A stretch of DNA of 64,000 nt from Luteitalea sp. TBR-22 (GCF_016865485.1 NZ_AP024452.1:6222501-6286500); one strand, 5' to 3'; counted from the first letter of the stretch, positions 27,944 through 40,371 are shown. Numbers and translations: made by a program. The notes: generated by a model not told the origin, from the letters alone.

Positions 27944-28930
27944 TCACTTGCTGGACGAGGTGAACTTCACGACGACGCCGCCCACGAAGGTCACCTCGGT
28001 GACGCTCTCGGGGGTCTCCCAGGTCTCGACCACGGCGTCCAGGTCGCCCTGCTTCGACGACCGGCGCCTGGTCGGCGTGCCCAGCAGGTCGTGCACCTCG
28101 TCGGTGCTCATCCCCCGCCGCAGCGACGTCGCCCGCATCTCGACCGATCGGAGGCGCGCCGGTCCCAGCTGCGTCTGACCGTTGTCCACGAGCCGGTTGC
28201 CCGGCGTGCCGCGCATCACGCCGGGGACGCCGTCCCCGTTGCGCCCATCACCGAAGTCGAGATAGGCCGACAACGAGAGCATCAGCTCCTCGGCCGTCGG
28301 CACCCACTGCTCGAGCCGCTTGTCCGGGTACCAGATGTTGAAGCGCGACCCGGCGCTGAGGCGCTTCTCGGCCACCTCGCGCTTCTTGATTGCCGTCAGC
28401 GCCTCGGCTTCCCGCTGCGCGGCGCGCTCCTCGCGGTACCGCTCGTCCCGAAGGTAGTTGAGCTCACGGTCGATCGACCGCCGCCGCTCGGGTGAGGCGT
28501 CCTTCCGCTCCTTTTCGAGGTCCTGCTCGCGCCGCGACTTGCCGACGTAGGCCGGTGCCACGTATCCGGACTCGTCGCCCCAGGTGCCGTACCCGCCGCC
28601 GGCGAGCTGCACCTCGATGTTCTTCTTGTTGACCTTGACCAGGGTGATCATCACCCGGTCTTCCTTGCGGATCGCGATCCCGGCGTCCTTCATCCGCCGC
28701 CCGTGCTCGGCGAAGTTCATCTCGGGCTCCTGCTGCAGGTGCAGGTCGATGCCGGCACTGGTCGCCGGCATGTCGATGAGGACCGTCACCTCCCGGCCCT
28801 CGAGCGCCTTCTTCAGCGCCGCAGCAGGTCCCGCCGGCTGCGCGGCCGCGTGCGGCGCAGCCAGCAGGGTCGCGGCGAGGGCCACGACGGGCGAGACGGA
28901 CACGGACAGGCGGAGGGCGATCTGGCGCAC
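27944..28930 (-). CDS. Exported protein with coiled coil and SmpA/BamE-like C-terminal domain (paralogue 2)
   Basis: A 328-residue paralogue of the 27036 gene. It has a signal peptide (hydrophobic 8-30, cleavage near AAAQ), the shared 'ALKKALEGREVTVLIDMPAT' and 'KVNKKNIEVQLAGGGYGT' blocks, a charged coiled-coil-like region (about 130-185), 'NIWYPDKRLEQWVP', and 'LRRGMSTDEVHDLLGTPTRR' at the C-terminus. It has about 30 extra residues (GDGRNGDGVPGVMRG region) before the last domain. The pair arose by tandem duplication and probably acts in the periplasm. Lack of any lipobox argues against a BamE-type lipoprotein. Function unknown. Confidence 0.75.
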   Translation of the reverse strand: MRQIALRLSVSVSPVVALAATLLAAPHAAAQPAGPAAALKKALEGREVTVLIDMPATSAGIDLHLQQEPEMNFAEHGRRMKDAGIAIRKEDRVMITLVKVNKKNIEVQLAGGGYGTWGDESGYVAPAYVGKSRREQDLEKERKDASPERRRSIDRELNYLRDERYREERAAQREAEALTAIKKREVAEKRLSAGSRFNIWYPDKRLEQWVPTAEELMLSLSAYLDFGDGRNGDGVPGVMRGTPGNRLVDNGQTQLGPARLRSVEMRATSLRRGMSTDEVHDLLGTPTRRRSSKQGDLDAVVETWETPESVTEVTFVGGVVVKFTSSSK

Positions 28931-28987
28931 GGCTGGCTCCCGGGGAAACGGCTCAACCTAGCACAACGGCCCCAGAAGGCAGGGCGA

Positions 28988-29025
28988 ACAGGAGCCGGGC
29001 ACCGGGCACCGGGCACGGGCGGGGC
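28988..29025 (+). repeat. GGGCACC-type 7-bp microsatellite
   Basis: GGGCACC, GGGCACC, GGGCACG and degenerate G-rich units lie in the 153-bp gap upstream of the helicase gene. No promoter was recognised there. Confidence 0.65.
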
Positions 29026-29083
29026 ACGGGGCGCCGGCGGCATTGGGCATCGCGGCACCGCGGCGTTCCCCTAAAATCCCCCC

Positions 29084-32000
29084 GTGTCGACTCCCCCGTC
29101 AGTACCCGCGATCGTCGGCGCCTCGCTCGACACGTGGAAGCGGCAGCTGCTCGACCTCACCCGCCGCAATCGCGCCCTCAACTTCCGGCCCCTCAAGGTT
29201 TCGACGATCGCCATCGTCGACGAGCCGCCCGCCGAGGTGTTCCGGCTGCTCTACGACGAGGAACAGGCGCTCACGTTCGGGATCGGGGGGCGGGAACCGG
29301 GGAGCGCGGATCGGCCGCCGGCGCCGCCTGAGGACGATTCGGCTGATCCGTTCGAGGAGGAGCTGGCGGTGCCGGACGCGGGAGCGTTCGAGCCCTATGC
29401 GCCCTCGACGCTGCCGCCCGCGCACACCGACCTCGTGCTCCAGACGACCCTCGAGCCCGAGGCGCTCGACCGCGCGCTGCGTCGCATCGAGGAGCAGGCG
29501 CGCCTGTCGCTCGAGGAGCGTGGCGTCAACACGCTCTTCCTGGCCCTCGGCCTCCTCCACTACACCGAGGCCGAGACATCCGACGAGGTGTTCCGCGCGC
29601 CCATCGTGCTGCTGCCCGTCACGCTGCGACGCTCGTCGGCCCGCGCGCCGTTCACGCTGACGGTCGGCGACGACGAGCCGATGGTGAATCCGGCGCTCGC
29701 CGAGTTGCTCCGTCGCCAGTTCGGCCTGGTGATGCCGGACCTGCCGACGGCCGAGGGCGGCACGCTGCAGGACGTGTTCACGGCGCTGCAGGAGCGACTG
29801 GCCACGGTGCCAGAGGCCAGGGCGACGCCGCCGTGGAAGGTGACCAGCGACGTGTACCTGGGGCTGTTCTCGTTCCAGAAGCTGGTCATGTACAAGGACC
29901 TCGAGGCCAACGCCGCCGCGGTCACCAGCCATCGCCTGATCCACCAGTTGGTGACGCGGCGGGGCGTGGTGAAGGGCGGCGGCCTGGGGCTGCCAGACGA
30001 TGTGCGGGAGGCCAGGCTCGACGAGGCGCATCCGCCCGAACGCGCCGCCCACGTGGTGGATGCCGATGGCAGCCAGTTGCGGGCGCTGGCCGCGTCGGAG
30101 CGCGGCTACGACCTCGTCGTCGAAGGACCGCCGGGCACGGGCAAGTCGCAGACGATCACCAACCTCGTGGCGCAGGCGCTGCACGCCGGCAAGCGCGTGC
30201 TGTTCGTGGCCGAGAAGATGGCGGCGCTCGACGTGGTGCACCAGCGCCTGCAGAAGGCCGGACTGGGCGAGTTCTGCCTCGAGCTGCACTCCACGCGGTC
30301 CAGCAAACGCGAGGTGGTACGCAGCATCGCCGCGGCCCTCGACGCGTCGCTGCAGGCGCCCGAGCCGGGCGGCGACGCGGCAGCGCGGTTGCCCGAGGTG
30401 CGCGAGGCGCTCGGGGCGTACGTGGCGGCCCTCCACGATCCGTTCGGCGCGATCGCGATGTCGCCCTTCGAGGCGTACGGCGCCCTCGCCGCCGTGATCG
30501 AGGCGCCGCGCGTCGACTGGCCCGGGGACGCGGAGGCGGTGACGCGCGCGCAGCATGAGAACGCGGTGGCGAAGCTGCGCGGCCTGGCGGCCGCCGCCGA
30601 GGCCGCGGGCGACATCGGGACCCACCCGTGGCGCGACACCAGCCGCACGTTCTACCCGCAGGATCAGCTCGACGCCGTGATCGAGGCCGCAAACGACGTG
30701 ACCGGTCGCATCCCCGAGGTGCGGCATGCCACCAGCGAGGTGCACGACACGCTGGGACTGCCACGGCTCGAGCGCCTGTCGGACATCGGTCGGTTGCGCG
30801 AGGTGATCGAGATCCTGCGCCAGTCGCCGGGCGCGCCACTGGGCGTCGTCGACGGCACGGCCTTGCACTTCAATCCCGATGACGTCGTGGAACTCATCGC
30901 GGCGGTGACCGAGGTCCGACGGCTCGAAGCCGAGGCAGGCGCGAAGTTCGTCCCCGAGGCACTGCAGGTCGACCACGAGGACGACATCGCCTACATCAAC
31001 GACCGCTCGGGCATCGTGGGCTCGCTGTTCTGGTGGCTCGACAGCCGCCATCGCGCGATCCGGGCACGGTGGAGCGCGATGCGCCTCCCGGGCTATGCCC
31101 CGTCGTTCGTGGACCAGGCGCATGACCTACGGACGGTCGTCGCGCTGCGGCAGGCGCGTGCATCGCTGGAACTGCGTCGAGAGCGCGCCGTGGCCATGTT
31201 CGGCAAGGCATGGCAAGGGGCGGCATCCGATCCCGCGCGGCTGACGGCCTACTACGGATGGCTCGTGCGGTTCCGGCACATGCAGGTCCGCGAGCACCTG
31301 CCGGCCTCGACGCTGGCACTCGTGGCCGATGGGCACGTGCCGCTCGAGGCCGCAGACCGCCTGGTGCGGCTCGCCACGGCCCTCGAGGAGGCCGTGCAGC
31401 GGCTGGCGGCCCTGCTGCAGTGGCGGGCCGACGCGCCCGCTCTCTCGGGCCTGCCCCTCGAACAGCTCCACGCGCGCGTCGCGGACCTGGTGACCGCGGC
31501 GCCACGCGCGGCGCGCTGGGGAGCGTTCGTCGCCGCGCAGCAGGAGGTGCGAGAGACCGTCGCCGGTTCGTTGATCGACGCCGCCGCGACGGGCCGACTG
31601 ACATGGGCCTGCCTGCCGCAGGCAGCCGAGCGCGCGTTCTGGTTCGCGTGGTTGGCCAGGGCCGTCGCCGCGCGGCCGCCGCTGGCCCGCTTCCAGGCGC
31701 TCGCGCACGAGCAGCGCGTGCAGGAGTTCCAGGACCTGGACCGTCGCGTGCTCGCCGACAACCGCGCGCGGCTGGTCGCCTCGCTGCGGGCCCGCGTGCA
31801 GGCACGGCTGCGGGAGGACGCGGTCGAGGCCGCCATGCCGGTGCTGCGGCGCGAGATGGCCAAGCAGCGAAACCATCGACCGCTGCGCGAGACCCTGCAG
31901 CAGGCCGACGCGGCGGTGCGCGCCATCAAGCCGGTGTTCCTCATGAGCCCGCTGTCGGTCGCGCAGTTCACGCGCGGCAACGCGCCGAGCTTCGACATCG

Positions 32001-33919
32001 TGATCTTCGACGAGGCGTCCCAGCTGCCGCCTGAGGATGCGGTCGGCGCGATCGTGCGCGGGTCGCAGCTGGTGGTGGTCGGCGACCCGAAGCAGTTGCC
32101 ACCTACCGACTTCTTCGCGGCGCCGCACGAGGTCCAGCCGACGGTCGAGGGCGAGGACGGCGCGGAGGTTCCCGACGCCGAGAGCGTGCTCGAGGCATTC
32201 ATGGGCTGTGGCGTGCCGATGAGCCGCCTGAAGTGGCACTACCGCAGCGCGCACGAGTCGCTCATCTCGTTCTCCAACGTGAGCTTCTACGACGGCGACC
32301 TGCTGACGTTCCCGAGCGTCGAGCCGCTCTCCGATCGACTCGGGCTCACCTTCGAGCACGTCGCCGACGGCATGTACGAGGGCAAGGGCCTGAACCTGGC
32401 CGAGGCTCGACGGGTCGCCGCGGCCGTCGTGGCGTTCGCGCGCGAGCAGCTCGAGGTCGAGCGCTCGGGCGGGCGGGCCCTGTCCCTCGGGGTCGGCACC
32501 TTCAACCTGCGCCAGCAGCTCGCGATCCTCGACGTGCTCGAGGAATGGCGGCGCGAGGAGCCGGCGATCGAGCCGTTCTTCGACCGGAGCCGTCCGGAAC
32601 CGTTCTTCGTCAAGAACCTCGAGAACATCCAGGGCGACGAGCGCGACGTGGTGTTCCTCAGCGTCACGTATGCCAGGGGGCGCGACGGCCGCCTGCGCCA
32701 GAACTTCGGGCCGTTGAACGGCGAGAACGGCTGGCGACGCCTGAACGTGATCACCACCCGGGCGCGTCGCGCGATGCGCGTCTTCGCGTCGATGCGTGGC
32801 AGCGACATCCAGGACGGGCAGTCACGCGGCGGGCCACTGCTGAAGGCGTTCCTCGAGTACGCCGAATCGGGGCGGCTCGATCAGCCGGCGCTGCGGGCGA
32901 TGGGCCGGGCCGAGTCGCCGTTCGAACGCGAGGTCGTGCGCGATCTCGCCCGGCGCGGCCACCTGGTGGAATCGCAGGTCGGAGTCGCCGGCTACCGCAT
33001 CGACATCGGCGTGCGCGATCCCGACGCGCCCGGGCGGTACCTGCTGGGCATCGAGTGCGACGGCGTGGCCTACCACGCGTCGGAGACGGCGCGCGATCGC
33101 GACCGCCTGCGCCAGCAGGTGCTCGAGGCGCGAGGGTGGACGATCCTGCGGCTGTGGAGCACCGACTGGTTCAAGGATCGCGCCGGCCAGATGGAACGCC
33201 TCGAGCAGGCGATCGCGGGCGCGCGGGCGCGGCGCGCCGCCGCCCCGCCGGTCACCGCCGTCGTGCCGTCCGTGCAGGAGACGGCGCCTCCCCCGGTGGC
33301 CGCGGCTGCTGCTGCGGCAGGCGCGCCCGAGCCTGCTCCGGCACGCCCGTTGGTCGCCCCTGACGCGCCCCGTGCGGTCGATCCTGATCTGCCGCTGCCC
33401 TACGAGAAGGCTGGCAAGCCGGCGCGGTTGCCGGGAGACGCCGCGCTCGATTGCGACCTCGAGGCACTGTCGGCGATCGTGACGCACGTGGTGAGGATCG
33501 AGTCGCCGGTGCACGAGGACGACGTGGTGGCACGCGTCGCGGGCTACTGGGAGCAGCGTGCCGGGACGCGGATCCGGGCGCACGTGCTGGCCGCCTGCGC
33601 TCGCGCCGCGTCGAAGGGCGCGGTCGAGCGCCGTGGCGAGTTCCTGTGGGCGCCTGGCTCGACGTGCCGGCCCCGTGATCGATCGGGCAGCGGCATCGCC
33701 GCCGATCGCATCGCGCCCGAGGAGTACGAGGCCGCGGTGCGCGCCTCGCTGGCCAACGGGCGCGTCCTCAGACGCGAGGCGCTGCTGGCCGAGGCGCGTC
33801 GTCGGCTCGGCTTCGAGCGCACCGGCCCGACCATCGCCGCGGCCCTCGAGTCTGCCATGGATCGCCTGGTGAGCACCGCGACCGTCGGCGAGGGCAGCGA
33901 GGGCTACCGGCTGCGGTAA
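29084..33919 (+). CDS. DUF4011-SF1 helicase-Vsr/DUF3320 protein (Hhe-like defence protein)
   Basis: A 1611-residue protein starting at GTG 29084. N-terminal DUF4011 ('WKRQLLDLTRRNRALNF', residues about 17-34), then a superfamily-1 helicase: Walker A GPPGTGKS (348-355), Walker B FDEASQLPP (Asp976, Glu977), motif III GDPKQLPP just after, and C-terminal helicase motifs near 1210-1240. A Vsr/DUF559-like nuclease follows (about 1280-1380; 'YRIDIGV' with Asp1307, 'GIECDGVAYH'), then a Pro/Ala linker and a DUF3320 winged-helix-like domain (about 1460-1525). DUF4011-helicase-Vsr is the architecture described for the single-gene Hhe anti-phage system. It stands alone here. Anti-phage activity of this copy is inferred. 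Confidence 0.88.
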   Translation: MSTPPSVPAIVGASLDTWKRQLLDLTRRNRALNFRPLKVSTIAIVDEPPAEVFRLLYDEEQALTFGIGGREPGSADRPPAPPEDDSADPFEEELAVPDAGAFEPYAPSTLPPAHTDLVLQTTLEPEALDRALRRIEEQARLSLEERGVNTLFLALGLLHYTEAETSDEVFRAPIVLLPVTLRRSSARAPFTLTVGDDEPMVNPALAELLRRQFGLVMPDLPTAEGGTLQDVFTALQERLATVPEARATPPWKVTSDVYLGLFSFQKLVMYKDLEANAAAVTSHRLIHQLVTRRGVVKGGGLGLPDDVREARLDEAHPPERAAHVVDADGSQLRALAASERGYDLVVEGPPGTGKSQTITNLVAQALHAGKRVLFVAEKMAALDVVHQRLQKAGLGEFCLELHSTRSSKREVVRSIAAALDASLQAPEPGGDAAARLPEVREALGAYVAALHDPFGAIAMSPFEAYGALAAVIEAPRVDWPGDAEAVTRAQHENAVAKLRGLAAAAEAAGDIGTHPWRDTSRTFYPQDQLDAVIEAANDVTGRIPEVRHATSEVHDTLGLPRLERLSDIGRLREVIEILRQSPGAPLGVVDGTALHFNPDDVVELIAAVTEVRRLEAEAGAKFVPEALQVDHEDDIAYINDRSGIVGSLFWWLDSRHRAIRARWSAMRLPGYAPSFVDQAHDLRTVVALRQARASLELRRERAVAMFGKAWQGAASDPARLTAYYGWLVRFRHMQVREHLPASTLALVADGHVPLEAADRLVRLATALEEAVQRLAALLQWRADAPALSGLPLEQLHARVADLVTAAPRAARWGAFVAAQQEVRETVAGSLIDAAATGRLTWACLPQAAERAFWFAWLARAVAARPPLARFQALAHEQRVQEFQDLDRRVLADNRARLVASLRARVQARLREDAVEAAMPVLRREMAKQRNHRPLRETLQQADAAVRAIKPVFLMSPLSVAQFTRGNAPSFDIVIFDEASQLPPEDAVGAIVRGSQLVVVGDPKQLPPTDFFAAPHEVQPTVEGEDGAEVPDAESVLEAFMGCGVPMSRLKWHYRSAHESLISFSNVSFYDGDLLTFPSVEPLSDRLGLTFEHVADGMYEGKGLNLAEARRVAAAVVAFAREQLEVERSGGRALSLGVGTFNLRQQLAILDVLEEWRREEPAIEPFFDRSRPEPFFVKNLENIQGDERDVVFLSVTYARGRDGRLRQNFGPLNGENGWRRLNVITTRARRAMRVFASMRGSDIQDGQSRGGPLLKAFLEYAESGRLDQPALRAMGRAESPFEREVVRDLARRGHLVESQVGVAGYRIDIGVRDPDAPGRYLLGIECDGVAYHASETARDRDRLRQQVLEARGWTILRLWSTDWFKDRAGQMERLEQAIAGARARRAAAPPVTAVVPSVQETAPPPVAAAAAAAGAPEPAPARPLVAPDAPRAVDPDLPLPYEKAGKPARLPGDAALDCDLEALSAIVTHVVRIESPVHEDDVVARVAGYWEQRAGTRIRAHVLAACARAASKGAVERRGEFLWAPGSTCRPRDRSGSGIAADRIAPEEYEAAVRASLANGRVLRREALLAEARRRLGFERTGPTIAAALESAMDRLVSTATVGEGSEGYRLR

Positions 33920-33951
33920 GGAGGGCCGATACACCGGCCCTCCTTACCGCA
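33912..33951. terminator. 16-bp-stem hairpin at the helicase 3' end
   Basis: TGCGGTAAGGAGGGCC (33912-33927) is complementary to 33936-33951 with an 8-nt loop, and the helicase TAA stop lies inside the left arm. It lacks a clear T-run. It may terminate transcription from both sides of this convergent junction. Confidence 0.6.
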
Positions 33952-34015
33952 AATGCCGCGATGCCGGGAATGCCGAATGTCGAGGGCCACGACGGGAGTG
34001 ACGCCGACGACGGCG

Positions 34016-34048
34016 TGCAACGGCGCGGTCGGAGACCGCGCCCTACCT
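34016..34048 (-). repeat. B-type palindromic 3' element, copy 2
   Basis: On the minus strand it is identical over 33 bp to 8345-8377. It begins 5 bp beyond the stop of the metalloprotease gene and has the same orientation relative to the gene as copy 1. Confidence 0.85.
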
Positions 34049-34053
34049 GTGGG

Positions 34054-36666
<2,613 letters not shown>

Positions 36667-36757
36667 TGCAAAGGTCTCCAACCAGGGAAGGCAGGGCAGG
36701 TTGTCCCCAACCCGGCCCTACCGGCGATGCTGTTCTCTACGTCTGACGCGCCGCGTG

Positions 36758-36788
36758 CGCTTCAGAGGGGGCAGGCCGCGCCCTACCT
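36758..36788 (-). repeat. B-type element, degenerate copy
   Basis: On the minus strand AGGTAGGGCGCGG is followed by a diverged right half. It starts 12 bp after the gntP-like stop codon, in the same orientation relative to the gene as the other copies. Confidence 0.5.
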
Positions 36789-36800
36789 GCCCGGAGGGCG

Positions 36801-38495
36801 TCAGGCCATCGGCCACAGCCACGCGAGCGCCAGCGTGGCCACCAGCCCCACGCAGCCCTCGATGAACACCATCACGCTCACCGACCGCAGCGTCTCGGCC
36901 TCGGTCATGCCGCTCATCCTGGCGATGACCCAGAAGCCGCTGTCGTTCATCCACATGCCGATCTTGGAACCGGCACCGATGGCCACCGCCACGTACACCG
37001 GGTGGTACGGCAGCCCGCCGGCGAGCGCAATCGGGCCGACGATGCCCACGGCGGTGATCATGGCCACGGTCGCCGACCCCTGTGCGATGCGCACGAGCGC
37101 CGTGACGGCCCAGGCGATCGGGATGAGCAGCAGCTTCTGCGATGGCACCGTCGCCGCCGCCAGCTCGGCCATGCCAGCCTGCCGCAGCACCGTGCCGAGC
37201 GCGCCGCCCGCGGCAATCACGAGGATGATCTCGCCCGCCTCGATCACGCCGTCCTTCACGGTCTTGCGCACCAGCTCGGCGCGCCCCTCGGGTGCCGGGG
37301 CATAGACCACGAGCAGCATGATGGCCGCGGCCGCCGACAGCGTCAGCGCGAGGTTCTTGTCGCCGAGCACCCGGACGACCTGCACCAGCCACTCGGGCAG
37401 GCCGCGGCTGCCCGCCTCGAGCGCCGAATCCGCGCTGATGAGGATCACCGGAAGAAGGATTGGTAGCAGCGAGAGCACCAGCGGCGGGAGACGGCGCGTG
37501 CCCGCGAGCATCGCCGAGGCCTCGGGGGTCTCGACGGCGCCGCCCGGGCCGCTTCGCACCTCGAGCGGCCAGCGCTGGTCGGCGTAGCGCGCATAGCCGT
37601 AGCCGGCCACCGCCGCAATCGTCGACACGATCAGGCCCTGCTGCATCATCAGCGCGATGTCGATGCCCATCGCCTGCGCCACGAACAGCGGACCCGGCGT
37701 CGGCGGCACCAGCGAGTGCGTCATCGTCGCGCCGGCAACGATCGTCATGACGAACAGCAGGTAGTTCCGGCGCGTGTCGCGCCACATCGCCTTGGCCAGC
37801 GGCAGGAGCAGGTAGAACACGGCCTCGGCGAACATCGGGATGCCGAGCAGCAGCCCGCTGCCCAGGAAGGCGAAGGGCGTGCGCGAGGGCCCGAGGGCGT
37901 TGCGGAGCGACACCACGATCCGCTCGGCGCCATGGGCGGCCATCAGGCAGCCGCCGAGGATCGACGCCATCGCGATGAGGATGCCGATGTCGAGCGCGGT
38001 GCGGCCGAAGCCGGCGGCGACCCGTTCGCCGATGGTGTCGCCGGCAACCCGCGCCGCGGCCTTCGCCGTCGCCTCCGTGGCGACCCACAGGCCCGGGATC
38101 GGCGCCGACAGATCGTCGGGCGTCGTGTCCAGGGCTGTCTCCTGTCCGGGTGCCCCGGGCTGGAAGACGGTCGCCTTCCCGACTCGTCGAGGCGGCGCCC
38201 CCGGCTCCAGCCGGTACAGGCCGTACTCGACGCCCTGTCTCAGCTGTCCCGGCCGGGCGAGCGCGAGCGCGTGGTGGTCGCCGGTCGAGAGGCGGTCGAT
38301 GCGGACGGCATCCTTCGACAACTCGTACCGCTCGATCGCCGGCCCGGGCGTGATCGCCGCGACGGCCAGCGCCGCGACGATGAGCGTGAGGAAGGCGTGG
38401 AGGCGGAAGGCCAGCACGCCCGTGATCACGATCCCGAGGGCGACCGCCAGGATCAGCAATGGACTCAAGAGGCGCCTAGCGTAGACTTCCGGCAC
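36801..38495 (-). CDS. GntP-family sugar-acid permease with large N-terminal insert
   Basis: A 564-residue multi-spanning membrane protein of the GntP (gluconate:H+ symporter) family: 'LGIPMFAEAVFYLLLPLA', 'THSLVPPTPGPLFVA', and C-terminal 'RIAQGSATVAMITA' and 'KIGMWMNDSGFWVI' segments. Usual members have about 440-460 residues. Here about 110 hydrophilic residues are inserted after the second helix (about 50-160), including 'YELSKDAVRIDRLSTGDHHA', possibly a periplasmic or cytoplasmic sensor-like loop. The GTG start at 38495 would leave only 19 bp to the divergent dehydratase ATG; a TTG at 38468 is an alternative. The neighbours suggest uptake of an aldonate. Confidence 0.85.
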   Translation of the reverse strand: MPEVYARRLLSPLLILAVALGIVITGVLAFRLHAFLTLIVAALAVAAITPGPAIERYELSKDAVRIDRLSTGDHHALALARPGQLRQGVEYGLYRLEPGAPPRRVGKATVFQPGAPGQETALDTTPDDLSAPIPGLWVATEATAKAAARVAGDTIGERVAAGFGRTALDIGILIAMASILGGCLMAAHGAERIVVSLRNALGPSRTPFAFLGSGLLLGIPMFAEAVFYLLLPLAKAMWRDTRRNYLLFVMTIVAGATMTHSLVPPTPGPLFVAQAMGIDIALMMQQGLIVSTIAAVAGYGYARYADQRWPLEVRSGPGGAVETPEASAMLAGTRRLPPLVLSLLPILLPVILISADSALEAGSRGLPEWLVQVVRVLGDKNLALTLSAAAAIMLLVVYAPAPEGRAELVRKTVKDGVIEAGEIILVIAAGGALGTVLRQAGMAELAAATVPSQKLLLIPIAWAVTALVRIAQGSATVAMITAVGIVGPIALAGGLPYHPVYVAVAIGAGSKIGMWMNDSGFWVIARMSGMTEAETLRSVSVMVFIEGCVGLVATLALAWLWPMA

Positions 38496-38514
38496 GCAAT
38501 TTTCCAGTCAACCC

Positions 38515-40242
38515 ATGCCGGACGTCAGAGATCCCTCCCGCCTCCGATCCCAACGCTGGTTCGCGCCCGACGACCTCCGCAGCTTCGGCCATCGCAGCCG
38601 ACTGCGACAGCTGGGGTTCTCCGCGGGCGACGCCGAGGGGCGCCCGGTCATCGCCATCCTCAACACGTGGAGCGACCTGCAGCAGTGCCACGGGCACTTC
38701 CGCGAGCGCGCCGAGGACGTCAAGCAGGGCGTGTGGCAGGCGGGCGGCTTCCCGGTGGAGATGCCGGTGCTGTCGCTGTCGGAGATGTTCGTCAAGCCGA
38801 CGGCGATGTTCTACCGCAACCTCCTGTCGCTCGAGGTCGAGGAGATCCTGCGCTCGCACCCGATCGACGGCGTCGTGCTCATGGGCGGCTGCGACAAGAC
38901 CGTGCCGGGCCTGCTGATGGGCGCGATCTCGATGAACCTGCCGGCGATCTTCGTGCCCGCCGGGCCGATGCTGGCCGGGCGGTTCCGCACCGAGCGGCTC
39001 GGCAGCGGCACCGACGTGTGGAAGTACTGGGCCGAGCGCAAGGCGGGCAACCTCGATGAGTGCGCGATGCGCCAGATCGAGGAAGGCATCTCCCGCTCGC
39101 CCGGCACGTGCATGACGATGGGCACGGCGTCGACGATGGCGTCGATCGTCGAGGCGATGGGGATGACGCTCACCGGCGCGGCGTCGATTCCGGCGGTGCA
39201 CTCGGCGCACGCCCGCATGGCGATGGCGGCCGGCAAGCGCGCCGTCGATCTGGTGTGGGAGGACCTGCGCCCCTCGCACATCCTGACGGCCGACGCGTTC
39301 CGCAACGGCGTGGTGACCGACATGGCGATCTGCGGGTCGACCAACGCGATCATCCACCTGATCGCGATGGCGCGCCGCGCCGGGGTGCCGCTCACCATCG
39401 AGGACTTCGACCGCATCTCGCGCGAGGTGCCGGTGATCTGCAACCTGCGGCCGGCCGGTGAGTTCCTGATGGAGGACTTCCACGACGCCGGCGGCGTGCC
39501 GGCCCTGCTCACGCGCCTGCGCGACCACCTGACGCTCGACTGCAGGACGGTGTCGGGCCGCACGCTGGGCGAAGCGATCGCGGGGGCGGAGGTGCTGTCG
39601 GACGAGGTGATCCGGCCGATCGACAGGCCGCTCGCCCGCGCCGGCGGCACGTTCGTTTTGCGCGGCAACCTCGCGCCCGACGGCTGCGTGATCAAGCCGA
39701 CGGCCGCCGAGCCTCGGCTGCTGAAGCACACCGGGCCGGCGATCGTGTTCGCGTCGTACGGCGAGATGAAGGTGCGGATCGATGCCGACGACCTCGAGGT
39801 CACGCCGGATCACGTGATCGTGTTGCAGCAGGCGGGCCCGGTCGGCGCGCCCGGCATGCCGGAATGGGGCATGCTGCCGATTCCGAAGAAGCTGCTGCAG
39901 CAGGGCGTGCGCGACATGGTGCGCATCTCCGACGCGCGCATGTCGGGCACCAGCTACGGCACGTGCGTGCTGCACGTGGCGCCGGAGTCGGCGATCGGCG
40001 GTCCGCTCGCGATGGTGCGCGATGGCGACCTGATCGAGATCGACGTCGAGGCGCGCCGCATCCACCTGCACGTGAGCGACGAGGAACTGGCCGCGCGCCG
40101 CGCCGCCTGGACGCCGCCGCCACGCCGCTACGAGCGCGGCTACAGCCGCCTGTTCCTGGATCAGACCTCGCAGGCGCCCGACGGCTGCGACTTCACGTTC
40201 CTCGAGGGCACGGCGCCGACGCCGGAGCCGGACATCTACTGA
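38515..40242 (+). CDS. IlvD/Edd-family dehydratase, sugar-acid (arabonate/xylonate) type
   Basis: A 575-residue Fe-S dehydratase with Cys58 (QQCHGH), Cys126 (MGGCDKT) and Cys199 (SPGTCMTMGTAS), the three cluster ligands of the [2Fe-2S] aldonate dehydratase subgroup, plus 'ADAFRNGVVTDMAICGSTNA' and 'SDARMSGTSYGTCVLHVAPE'. Length and the 'KTVPGLLMGAISMNLP' segment fit L-arabonate/D-xylonate dehydratases better than branched-chain amino acid IlvD. It would convert an aldonate to a 2-keto-3-deoxy acid, which the next enzyme can process. The ATG at 38515 lacks a strong ribosome-binding site. It depends on Fe-S assembly, as supplied by the suf operon. Confidence 0.87.
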   Translation: MPDVRDPSRLRSQRWFAPDDLRSFGHRSRLRQLGFSAGDAEGRPVIAILNTWSDLQQCHGHFRERAEDVKQGVWQAGGFPVEMPVLSLSEMFVKPTAMFYRNLLSLEVEEILRSHPIDGVVLMGGCDKTVPGLLMGAISMNLPAIFVPAGPMLAGRFRTERLGSGTDVWKYWAERKAGNLDECAMRQIEEGISRSPGTCMTMGTASTMASIVEAMGMTLTGAASIPAVHSAHARMAMAAGKRAVDLVWEDLRPSHILTADAFRNGVVTDMAICGSTNAIIHLIAMARRAGVPLTIEDFDRISREVPVICNLRPAGEFLMEDFHDAGGVPALLTRLRDHLTLDCRTVSGRTLGEAIAGAEVLSDEVIRPIDRPLARAGGTFVLRGNLAPDGCVIKPTAAEPRLLKHTGPAIVFASYGEMKVRIDADDLEVTPDHVIVLQQAGPVGAPGMPEWGMLPIPKKLLQQGVRDMVRISDARMSGTSYGTCVLHVAPESAIGGPLAMVRDGDLIEIDVEARRIHLHVSDEELAARRAAWTPPPRRYERGYSRLFLDQTSQAPDGCDFTFLEGTAPTPEPDIY

Positions 40243-40250
40243 GTTCTGGC

Positions 40251-40351
40251 AATTTCAGGATTGGAGAATTTCAGAATTGCATCACCACCAAAGCACTTCG
40301 ACGACTGCTGGTGGTAAGGAACTTCTGAAATTCCTGAAATTCCTGAAATGC
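40251..40351 (+). repeat. Inverted short-period repeat element
   Basis: A left arm of AATTTCAG-type units (40251-40278) faces three CTGAAATTC/CTGAAATGC units of 9-bp period (40325-40351). The interior carries ACCACCA (40274-40280) paired with TGGTGGT (40309-40315). It fills the gap between dehydratase and aldolase genes and resembles the elements in the suf operon. Confidence 0.75.
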
Positions 40352-40371
40352 TCCAATTTCGCGAGCCTCCC

